A DNA stretch of 8,746 bases from Candidatus Kuenenia stuttgartensis (GTDB lineage Bacteria > Planctomycetota > Planctomycetia > Isosphaerales > Isosphaeraceae). The DNA is taken from contig CAMBZY010000107.1 of assembly GCA_945872325.1 (NCBI GenBank), positions 1 through 8,746 on the forward strand, read 5' to 3'. This document shows positions 1 through 5,191 of the stretch, one piece after another. The notes beneath the pieces were generated by a model. The model was given only the letters and a program-made list of their open reading frames with translations. It was not told the DNA's origin and ran no database searches. Position 1 is the first letter of the stretch. Each line of letters starts with the position of its first letter. A program made the position numbers and the translations under genes.

Positions 1-106
1 CATGGTCAGGGCCGAAACCGTCAACGATCACCCGATCTTTATCGAAGCCATGGCCGAGATGGTCAAAACCCGAATCGCCAAAGATCAAAAAGCCCAAAAG
101 AAGTAA
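1..106 (+). CDS. hemH: Ferrochelatase, C-terminal 35 residues (partial, cut by window start)
   Basis: The reading frame is open from the left edge to TAA at 104-106. The visible tail reads RAETVNDHPIFIEAMAEMV followed by a lysine-rich end. This matches the usual end of class I ferrochelatases (RAExxNDxPxFIEALADxV), the enzymes that insert Fe2+ into the porphyrin ring at the end of heme synthesis. The catalytic histidine and glutamate lie upstream of the window and cannot be checked. The next gene, 9 bp downstream on the same strand, is another terminal heme-pathway enzyme, which supports the call and suggests one operon. The identification rests on about 20 informative residues plus this neighbour, so it is good but not certain. 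Confidence 0.82.
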   Translation, partial: MVRAETVNDHPIFIEAMAEMVKTRIAKDQKAQKK

Positions 107-115
107 CCCACCGAA

Positions 116-1642
116 GTGCCTGATCAACCCCATCCATCCACATCATCGACAGCCACCGGCACGAATCCAACAACGATTGGTGCAGCGGCTTCGTCGGCTC
201 AGAAAACGGAAAAGCATGTGGTGGTGATCGGGGCTGGCCTGAGCGGCCTCACTGCAGCCTATGAGTTGCAGGAGGCTGCCAAAAAGGCGGGTGCTACCCT
301 TCGGCTGACGGTTCTCGAGAGCCGCTCACGCATCGGTGGAGCCATCTGGACAGAGAAAATCGACGGCTTTCTCTGCGAAGGCGGAGCCGACAGCTTTATC
401 ACCAACAAGCCCTGGGCACTTCAACTCTGCCATCGGCTCGGCCTGGCCGATGAAATGATCGGCACGGATCAGCGCAACAGACGCTCTTTCGTCCTTCGCG
501 ATCGCCAGATTCTGCCTGTCCCTGAAGGGTTCGTCCTGATGGCCCCCAGCCGGATGTGGCCGATCCTGATCAGCCCGATCCTCTCCTGGAAGGCCAAACT
601 TCGGATGATGATCGAGCCGTTCATCCCGCGTGGAGACGCCAATGCGGACGAAAGCCTCGCATCCTTCGTCCGCCGGCGCCTTGGTAACGAAACACTCGAA
701 CGCCTTGTCCAGCCCCTGGTTGGCGGCATCTACACGGCTGATCCGAATGATCTCAGCCTCCGCGCCACCATGCCCCAATTCATTCAGATGGAACAAAAGC
801 ACGGCAGCCTGCTGCGAGCCAGCCTGTTCAAGCGCAAGTCAGGCAACGATGTCGAAAAATCCTCCTCAGGCGCCCGCTACGGCCTTTTTGCAACCCTCAA
901 AGCCGGCATGGGCCGATTGATTGAGGCTCTGGCCCAATCGCTGCCCAAAGAAACCATCCAGCTCAACACGGCCGTCAGGCGTGTTCAGAAAGGTCCTGAT
1001 GGCCAAGGCTGGACGATCGACCTTCTGGATGGCCCTTCGATCACCGCCGACGGCCTGGTATTGGCAACAGAAGCTCATGCCTCTGCAAGGCTTATGGACG
1101 AATACGACCCAGAGCTTGCCCGGCTTTTGAGATCCATTCCCTACGCCAGTTCGGCCATCGCTCTGATTGGCTATGATCGCGACAAAATCAAGCACCCCCT
1201 GAATGGCTTCGGGCTCGTCATACCAGCCACGGAAAAGCGTAAAACACTGGCCATCTCATTCACCAGTGTGAAGCTCCCGGACAGGGCTCCCGCTGGCAAG
1301 GTGCTTCTTCGGGTATTTGTGGGCGGAGCCACGCAGCCGGAACTTTTTGATCTGCCCGACGATGAGATTGAAAAGATCGCCATCACCGAAGTTCAGGAAC
1401 TGCTCGGCGCAGAGGGCCCTCCGTGTCTTTACAGACTAGCCCGACACACCCGCGCCATGCCTCAATACACCATCGGGCACCAGGAGCGGGTTCAACAGAT
1501 TTCAGACCAATTAGCCACCCACACCGGCCTGACGATTGCATCCAACGCCCTCTCGGGAGTCGGCGTTCCAGACTGCGTACGAACCGGCCAGATTGCCGTG
1601 GAAAAGCTTCTGAAACAGCTTGTTTTTTTGAATAAATATTAA
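116..1642 (+). CDS. hemY: Oxygen-dependent protoporphyrinogen/coproporphyrinogen oxidase (FAD)
   Basis: This flavoprotein removes six electrons from protoporphyrinogen IX, or from coproporphyrinogen III in the coproheme route, using O2 and FAD. It often sits at the membrane surface. The 508 residues fit the family plus an N-terminal extension. Residues 34-50 hold the dinucleotide-binding motif VVVIGAGLSGLTAAYEL, with the acidic ribose-binding E68 in the following TVLESRSRIGG. The FAD-closing C-terminal motif GVGVPDC is at 481-487. Residues 1-32 are a Pro/Ser/Thr-rich tail with no recognisable signal. The start is GTG at 116, because no better in-frame start precedes the Rossmann fold; a GTG at 218 would leave almost nothing before the motif. 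An AAAGAAG-like purine stretch lies about 12 bases upstream. The stop of hemH is 9 bp away, so the two are probably co-transcribed. The symbol hemG is also used for this family. Which of the two substrates is used cannot be told from sequence alone. Confidence 0.94.
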   Translation: MPDQPHPSTSSTATGTNPTTIGAAASSAQKTEKHVVVIGAGLSGLTAAYELQEAAKKAGATLRLTVLESRSRIGGAIWTEKIDGFLCEGGADSFITNKPWALQLCHRLGLADEMIGTDQRNRRSFVLRDRQILPVPEGFVLMAPSRMWPILISPILSWKAKLRMMIEPFIPRGDANADESLASFVRRRLGNETLERLVQPLVGGIYTADPNDLSLRATMPQFIQMEQKHGSLLRASLFKRKSGNDVEKSSSGARYGLFATLKAGMGRLIEALAQSLPKETIQLNTAVRRVQKGPDGQGWTIDLLDGPSITADGLVLATEAHASARLMDEYDPELARLLRSIPYASSAIALIGYDRDKIKHPLNGFGLVIPATEKRKTLAISFTSVKLPDRAPAGKVLLRVFVGGATQPELFDLPDDEIEKIAITEVQELLGAEGPPCLYRLARHTRAMPQYTIGHQERVQQISDQLATHTGLTIASNALSGVGVPDCVRTGQIAVEKLLKQLVFLNKY

Positions 1643-1710
1643 GCCGTTTGGATAAATGAGTTTAAATCACAAGTTCGCAAATATTAAAAAAAAAACGGTA
1701 AGCTTCGAAT
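1643..1710. other. AT-rich spacer between hemY and the CTAG repeat array
   Basis: This short AT-rich stretch follows the hemY stop. The word AAATATTAA occurs at 1634-1642 (overlapping the stop) and again at 1679-1687, where it runs into ten consecutive A residues (1686-1695). I see no GC-rich stem followed by a T tail, so no intrinsic terminator is called for the heme genes. The structured array that starts at 1711 could serve that role, but nothing here proves it. Confidence 0.5.
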
Positions 1711-1809
1711 CTAGCCGCAGGGCGCTAGCCCCCGGTTCGAATTTCCATAAAAACAGGGCCGTTCATATCTAGCCGCCGGGCGCTAGCCCCCGGTTCGCGA
1801 ATCCGTAAA

Positions 1810-1947
1810 ACCGGGCCGTTCATATCTAGCCGCCGGGCGCTAGCCCCCGGTTCGATTTTCCATAAAAACAAGGCCGTTCATATCTAGCCACCGGTTCGAA
1901 TACCAATAAAAAACCGGGGCTAGCGCCAAGACCGGCTAGAAAATCCA
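1810..1947. repeat. 138-bp block, first copy of an internal duplication
   Basis: This block is repeated at 2031-2168, exactly 221 bp further on, with 2 mismatches in 138 bp by eye (both just after CGGTTCG). It contains one full 29-bp unit (1826-1854), one shortened unit (1884-1898) and one inverted core (1916-1927). The 1884-1939 part is a long inverted repeat: CTAGCC..GGT at its left end pairs with ACCGGCTAG at its right end. An inner CCGGTT (1891-1896) can pair alternatively with AACCGG upstream of the inverted core. The near-identity implies a recent duplication or ongoing gene conversion within the array. Confidence 0.88.
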
Positions 1948-2030
1948 AAGCCACGCTTCGCAATACCATAAAAAACCGGCTGTTCAATCTAGCCGCCGGG
2001 CGCTAGCCCCCGGTTCGAATTTCCATAAAA

Positions 2031-2168
2031 ACCGGGCCGTTCATATCTAGCCGCCGGGCGCTAGCCCCCGGTTCGAATATCCATAAAAACAAGGCCGTTC
2101 ATATCTAGCCACCGGTTCGAATACCAATAAAAAACCGGGGCTAGCGCCAAGACCGGCTAGAAAATCCA
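2031..2168. repeat. 138-bp block, second copy of an internal duplication
   Basis: This is the second copy of the 1810-1947 block, 136 of 138 bases the same. It holds the full unit at 2047-2075, the shortened unit at 2105-2119 and the inverted core at 2137-2148. The inverted-repeat segment 2105-2160 is identical to 1884-1939. Similarity also continues to the left of both copies (unit 1769 against unit 1989) with small length differences, so the ancestral duplicated segment was probably about 200 bp or more. Confidence 0.88.
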
Positions 2169-2328
2169 TTGCAAGGCCTTGTTAAACGCTCCCGATCCTA
2201 ACTCTTCTGCTGATTATATTTTCTAAACGACACGAAAATTCCTCTCAATTTCTCCTCAAATCCAAACCCTCCATGATAAATATATCCTGTATACGCACCA
2301 ATACTTTTCTTTTACAGGACACGCTTCC
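2169..2328 (+). promoter_or_regulatory. Leader of the 425-aa gene, with ribosome binding site
   Basis: This is a 160-bp AT-rich stretch between the repeat array and the next gene. It opens with the perfect palindrome CAAGGCCTTG (2172-2181). It is otherwise AT-rich, with stretches such as TGATTATATT and GATAAATATATCC that could hold a -10 element. I find no -35/-10 pair with good spacing, so no specific promoter is called. The purine stretch AGGA at 2316-2319 lies 9 bases before the ATG at 2329. It is a reasonable Shine-Dalgarno sequence and supports that start. Confidence 0.45.
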
Positions 2329-3606
2329 ATGATCCACTCCAGCTCATTGCCACCCAGAAATGCAGTTCGTCATGGTCTTTCTAGCAGCCTCCATATTCCC
2401 GAAGAGAGGATTCGATATGTCGAGAATATCCAAACGGAACTTCTTCGAATCCATCAGCCTCAATCGGCTGAAGAACGTGATTGTATTTCTGAACTGGCGC
2501 TGGCTTGCTGGAAAACTTCGGAATTCGATCGTCAACTTGAACTTCGCACTCAGGCTGAATTTGAGCAGGCCGGGATGATTTTTGATCGACAAAGACTCGA
2601 CCAGTTCGAAATTGACGAAAAACTCTGGCACTCCAACCCCCGATTCCGGCGCGACCTGCTCGGCCATACGTTTCATGGTGCTTCGCTGTTCGAACAGCTC
2701 TGGTCGGAAATCCTTGGCGCACTCAATTCCACGATCCAGAAAATCAGCCTCCAGCAAGCCCGAAATATGGCTCTACTGCTCGGCTCAAGCTCGAATTTCC
2801 ATGAACTCAGCCGCGACGGACTCTGGCTCTTCAGCCGATTCCTGAAAATGGAACCCAACACAGCCCAAACCATCAAGCTCTGGGCCATGTTATCCAACAC
2901 CACACTCGTCGCCGGCGATTCCTTATTTATTGACCACCATTTCTTCAGCGACGCCCACCCTTCCACATGCCACAAAGATCTCAAAGAACGCGCCACTCAG
3001 GAACATAAATTCTGGGTGTTGCGTAAGAGGGATCTTGAAATGGAATACGCAACCCGCCGTAAACAATTCGCCGAAATGTCGATGGGCACTGGCCTGGGCG
3101 ATCCGAAACTGGCGAATGATGCCCGACTGGCCCTGCGATATCAGATCACAGCCCAGAACCGGGCCGATAAGCTCGTAAGGCGTCTGGATGGTCTCAAACG
3201 ACATCGTGGCCTGGTGGAATATCGGTCTAAGATGGCCGAAGAGCGCGAGGCACGGCGTCTGGAGCGTCAGTCTCGCGAAGAGTCTGCCGCTTATACGATG
3301 ATCGGTGATGTTCAGGATCAGGATGATGAAATGATAGCCCATAACATTGAGTCTGTACTTGAGGATCTGACTGCTCTGGTGGGTCAGATAAAGCCTGACT
3401 CGGACGATACGCAAGACCTTTATACAGAAGAGGATGCGACCGCAGTACAAAACAAGGTTGTGGATCAGCCGGTGGAGATTGAAAGCCGTCTGCAAGCCCG
3501 GATTGACCGGATGATGAAAGGCCGAAGCCGAAGCGAACGAGCCCGGATCAGAAAGCAGTTCACAGCAATGAACAAGGAACCCGAATTGGCTGGAAGTGCA
3601 AACTAA
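2329..3606 (+). CDS. Conserved hypothetical protein with N-terminal RNAVRHGLSS motif
   Basis: This 425-residue soluble protein has no signal peptide or membrane segment, and I cannot assign a function. Residues 9-20 (PRNAVRHGLSSS) match a recurring NAxxHGLxx signature seen at the N-terminus of many uncharacterised bacterial proteins, including planctomycete ones. A related GNxNAxxHGxY motif occurs in some phage terminase small-subunit-like proteins, so nucleic-acid binding is conceivable but unproven. Residues 25-100 are helical and charged (ERDCISELALACWKTSEFDR), as expected after this motif. Residues 215-320 are highly charged and probably coiled coil. Residues 326-385 are acidic, and 386-412 are very basic (RMMKGRSRSERARIRKQ). 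The ATG at 2329 has AGGA 9 bases upstream. The gene stands alone, just after the CTAG array, and its last codons and TAA lie inside a short interspersed repeat also found at 5000-5054, so the C-terminus may have been recast by that element. Confidence 0.8.
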   Translation: MIHSSSLPPRNAVRHGLSSSLHIPEERIRYVENIQTELLRIHQPQSAEERDCISELALACWKTSEFDRQLELRTQAEFEQAGMIFDRQRLDQFEIDEKLWHSNPRFRRDLLGHTFHGASLFEQLWSEILGALNSTIQKISLQQARNMALLLGSSSNFHELSRDGLWLFSRFLKMEPNTAQTIKLWAMLSNTTLVAGDSLFIDHHFFSDAHPSTCHKDLKERATQEHKFWVLRKRDLEMEYATRRKQFAEMSMGTGLGDPKLANDARLALRYQITAQNRADKLVRRLDGLKRHRGLVEYRSKMAEEREARRLERQSREESAAYTMIGDVQDQDDEMIAHNIESVLEDLTALVGQIKPDSDDTQDLYTEEDATAVQNKVVDQPVEIESRLQARIDRMMKGRSRSERARIRKQFTAMNKEPELAGSAN

Positions 3607-3768
3607 CGCGCCGCGCCAGCAAGGGACGCGTAACAGAAAAACAAGGCCATAGGAAACGCAACTCAGAAAAGCCTCGATAAATAGAGCACGCCGCCTGGAA
3701 TAAACGGCGCGACTCGATCTGGGCCGGGCTCTATGGTTGAGTGGCCTGTGTTGGCGTTGCGGGTACGT
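3587..3768 (+). repeat. MITE-like interspersed element, copy 1
   Basis: The left part (3599-3641) is identical over 43 bp to 5012-5054. The match reaches back to 3587 with four mismatches, so it covers the last codons and the TAA of the upstream gene. Key words are GCGCCGCGCCAGCAAGGGAC and GCGTAACAGAAAAA. At the right end, ATGGTTG (3733-3739) and the following 28 bases (3741-3768) resemble, in 20 of 28 positions, the right end of copy 2. That right end is a degenerate inverted version of the left end. Between the ends is a small stem CGCCG/CGGCG (3689-3693 with 3705-3709). The element has no coding potential. The reading as one element with imperfect terminal inverted repeats is my inference. 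Confidence 0.6.
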
Positions 3769-3774
3769 TGGAGA

Positions 3775-4767
3775 TCAGGCGGTGCGGGCCTTGCGGCGGC
3801 GGGCCAGATAAGCCATCACTCCGGTGGCGATGGCGGCCAGGGCGTAGGTGGATGGCTCGGGGACGCTGACGGGCTTGAAGGCGAGGAATGAAGGTTTGGC
3901 TGTACCTGTGCTCCAGGATGTCAGGAAGCTGCCCGACGAATCGAACTTGCTGATGGTGCTGTTGCCGAGATTCGCGGCGTAGAGGTTACCCGAGGAATCG
4001 AACGCCAAGCCCAATGGGTTCAACAGATTCGTCGAGGGGATACTGCCGCTGCTGACGTATGCACCCGACGAATTGAACTTGTTGATGGTGTTGTTGTTGT
4101 TATTCGCGGCGTAGAGGTTGCCCGAGGAATCGAACGCCAGGCCGTATGGTCTGTTCAGATTTGATGTGATATTGCTTTGGTAAACACCCGATGAATCGAA
4201 CTTGCTGATGGTGCTGTTGCTGGCATTCGCGGCGTAGAGGTTACCCGAGGAATCGCATGCCAGGCCGTATGGGCCAGCCAGATTCGTCGAGGGGATACTG
4301 CCGCTGCTGACGTATGCACCCGACGAATTGAACTTGCTGATGGTGTTGTTGCCGAGATTCCCGGCGTAGAGGTTGCCCGAGGAATCGAACGCCAGGCCCG
4401 TTGGGTTCACCAGATTCGTCGAGATACTGCCGCTGCTGACGTATGCACCCGACGAATTGAACTTGCTGATGGTGTTGTTGCCGAAATTCGCGGCGTAGAG
4501 GTTACCCGAGGAATCGAATGCCAGACCGTTTGGACTGTTCAGATTCGTGCTGGCGAAGGTGGCCACGCTGGCGGCGATCGTGGCGGCGTTACCGCTTGAG
4601 GTGTCGTAAGAGACGATGGTGTTGTCGATCAGAGTGACATATAGCATGTCAACCGCTGGCAATGGTGCGGCGAGGGCCAGCAGCATCAGAGAGCCGCAAG
4701 CGATGCGGCTGAGCCTCCTGAAGAAGGCGCCGGCAAATTGGGGGGGGGTGGGCGGATTGAACGTCAT
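3775..4767 (-). CDS. Secreted PEP-CTERM protein with NHL/beta-propeller-like repeats
   Basis: This is a predicted exported surface protein of 330 residues. Residues 17-38 (RRLSRIACGSLMLLALAAPLPA) form a signal peptide with a likely cut after APLPA. Five tandem repeats of 41-44 residues follow, beginning at about residues 81, 124, 168, 209 and 253. Each reads GLAFDSSGNLYAAN..NNTISKF(N/D)SSG, the pattern of NHL/SMP30-type blades. A diverged sixth blade may be at 41-75 (LYVTLIDNTIVSYD). The C-terminus VPEPSTYALAAIATG...RRRK is a classic PEP-CTERM tag: VPEP at 302-305, one membrane helix and a basic end. Exosortase/EpsH systems are known to process such tags. The ATG at 4765-4767 is chosen because it best precedes the signal peptide. 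ATG at 4809 (344 aa) and TTG at 4917 are open alternatives. No clear Shine-Dalgarno is seen. A 9-C run spans codons 7-10. The ligand or role of the propeller is unknown. Confidence 0.87.
   Translation of the reverse strand: MTFNPPTPPQFAGAFFRRLSRIACGSLMLLALAAPLPAVDMLYVTLIDNTIVSYDTSSGNAATIAASVATFASTNLNSPNGLAFDSSGNLYAANFGNNTISKFNSSGAYVSSGSISTNLVNPTGLAFDSSGNLYAGNLGNNTISKFNSSGAYVSSGSIPSTNLAGPYGLACDSSGNLYAANASNSTISKFDSSGVYQSNITSNLNRPYGLAFDSSGNLYAANNNNNTINKFNSSGAYVSSGSIPSTNLLNPLGLAFDSSGNLYAANLGNSTISKFDSSGSFLTSWSTGTAKPSFLAFKPVSVPEPSTYALAAIATGVMAYLARRRKARTA
3910..4527 (-). repeat. Intragenic tandem repeats encoding propeller blades
   Basis: Five DNA repeats of roughly 123-132 bp encode the blades of the PEP-CTERM protein. 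The similarity is strong at nucleotide level, not only protein level. One stretch of 58 bp is identical at 4024-4081 and 4279-4336, and the words TTACCCGAGGAATCGAA or TTGCCCGAGGAATCGAA recur in every unit. Such identity points to recent unit duplication or homogenisation. Copy number could vary between strains and may be collapsed in short-read assemblies. Confidence 0.85.
4740..4748 (-). repeat. 9-base homopolymer tract (poly-C on the coding strand)
   Basis: Nine G residues on the + strand are nine C residues in codons 7-10 (Thr-Pro-Pro-Gln) of the PEP-CTERM gene. A gain or loss of one base here would shift the frame before the signal peptide is complete. Such tracts are known slippage sites. 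Whether this one varies is not visible in a single sequence. Confidence 0.8.
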
Positions 4768-4811
4768 GACTTTGAAACTTTCAGGAAAGGGGGTTACCAG
4801 ACGAGGCATGA

Positions 4812-4841
4812 AATATACAAAGACGTTATTTAAATAAACAA
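4812..4841 (-). promoter_or_regulatory. Possible promoter of the PEP-CTERM gene
   Basis: Read on the minus strand, TTGTTT (4841-4836) and TATATT (4817-4812) are separated by 18 bases. The -10 match is good and the -35 match is weak. Transcription would begin near 4805, giving a leader of about 38 bases before the ATG at 4767 and ruling out the earlier ATG at 4809. This is a low-confidence guess based on consensus only. Confidence 0.25.
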
Positions 4842-4851
4842 GAAAGTCTTT
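4819..4851 (-). promoter_or_regulatory. Nested inverted repeat upstream of the PEP-CTERM gene
   Basis: AAAGAC (4819-4824) and GTCTTT (4846-4851) are exact inverted arms. Between them lies the perfect 12-bp palindrome TTATTTAAATAA (4826-4837). The structure overlaps the possible promoter, so it could be an operator, or simply an AT-rich palindrome occurring by chance. Confidence 0.35.
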
Positions 4852-4960
4852 ATTAAGAAGACAAATCAGGTTTATAGATCTACGAAGTTGAATACAGGCC
4901 GGAATATAACATGACAAAGATCAGACTACAAGAAAACGTTCAAAACTTACCCGCCGAGTT

Positions 4961-4984
4961 AGCAAGGGACGCGTAACAGAAAAA
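4961..4984 (+). repeat. Partial third copy of the interspersed repeat
   Basis: AGCAAGGGACGCGTAACAG plus five A residues is identical to 3618-3641 and 5031-5054. The bases to its left (CCGCCGAGTT, 4951-4960) only weakly resemble the other copies. This partial copy lies 47 bp before copy 2. Confidence 0.75.
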
Positions 4985-4999
4985 CCACGATGGTAAAGC

Positions 5000-5167
5000 T
5001 GGCTGGATCTACAAACTAACGCGCCGCGCCAGCAAGGGACGCGTAACAGAAAAATACGGGCGTAAGGAAAGCGTAACTGAAAAATATGGACGTAAGAAGG
5101 GCGATGCTCGCTCTTGGTTGGGATGAGCTTCATGGTTGTGCGGCCCTTGCTCGCGCGGCGGGTTCGT
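5000..5167 (+). repeat. MITE-like interspersed element, copy 2
   Basis: The left end at 5012-5054 is identical to 3599-3641, with weaker similarity from 5000. The right end at 5140-5167 matches the reverse complement of 5015-5042 in 24 of 28 positions (CCCTTGCT then GCGCGGCG). The element thus has imperfect terminal inverted repeats about 100 bp apart. Between them the words GGGCGTAAGGAAAGCGTAAC and GGACGTAAG form short internal repeats. It is in the same orientation as copy 1, with the PEP-CTERM gene between the two. It ends 24 bp from the dprA stop. No open reading frame of note lies within it. Confidence 0.65.
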
Positions 5168-5191
5168 TTGTGGTGGCTGCATTCCTACTCA

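Larger units (their letters stand above)
1711..2168. repeat. CTAG-rich palindromic repeat array, 57-58 bp period
   Basis: Five full 29-bp units start at 1711, 1769, 1826, 1989 and 2047. Each begins CTAGCCGC, carries the core GGCGCTAGCCCC and ends CGGTTCG. Two shortened direct units (CTAGCCACCGGTTCG) start at 1884 and 2105, and each is followed by an inverted core (GGGGCTAGCGCC at 1916-1927 and 2137-2148). Within each half of the array, starts are 57 or 58 bp apart. The spacers between units are near-identical to one another (TTCCATAAAAAC..GGCCGTTCATAT), so the true repeat unit is about 58 bp. Each unit can fold: CCGGG pairs with CCCGG around GCTAGC, or CCCGGTT pairs with AACCGGG across the spacer. 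The unit at 1711 has an A for a C in the first arm. There is no coding potential. This resembles REP or BIME-type extragenic repeats; its role is unknown. Confidence 0.9.
4852..5191. other. Intergenic region between the PEP-CTERM gene and dprA
   Basis: This region contains no supportable gene. The part next to the PEP-CTERM gene (to about 4940) is AT-rich and could be promoter DNA. From 4951 to 5167 it is made of interspersed-repeat copies, listed separately. The two genes converge only in the sense that dprA ends here while the PEP-CTERM gene starts here; both are on the minus strand. No intrinsic terminator with a T tail was seen after dprA, although the inverted repeat at 5015-5167 could form a large hairpin in the transcript. 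Confidence 0.5.

Noticed and set aside
326..802. 158-codon minus-strand frame inside hemY
   Set aside because: It is a shadow of a well-supported FAD oxidase gene, with no motif of its own.
1711..2120. tRNA-like T-arm words (GGTTCGAAT) in the repeat units
   Set aside because: The bases after the loop do not pair with those before it as a 5-bp T stem, and no acceptor, D or anticodon arms can be built around it.
1711..2168. CRISPR array (29-bp repeat with 29-bp spacers)
   Set aside because: The regular repeat and spacer lengths look CRISPR-like, but the spacers are nearly identical to one another, units occur in both orientations, and no cas gene is nearby.
2923..3495. 190-codon open frame on the minus strand
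   Set aside because: It is antisense to the 425-aa gene, which has a good ribosome site and a coherent domain pattern. The antisense product looks random.
2329..3606. REP-associated tyrosine transposase (RAYT) next to the palindromic array
   Set aside because: The 425-aa protein has no His-hydrophobic-His motif or matching catalytic tyrosine region. Its DHHFF at about residue 202 does not fit.
3689..3709. Intrinsic terminator (CGCCG/CGGCG stem) after the PEP-CTERM gene
   Set aside because: The stem is only 5 bp with an 11-base loop, and no T run follows on the minus strand.
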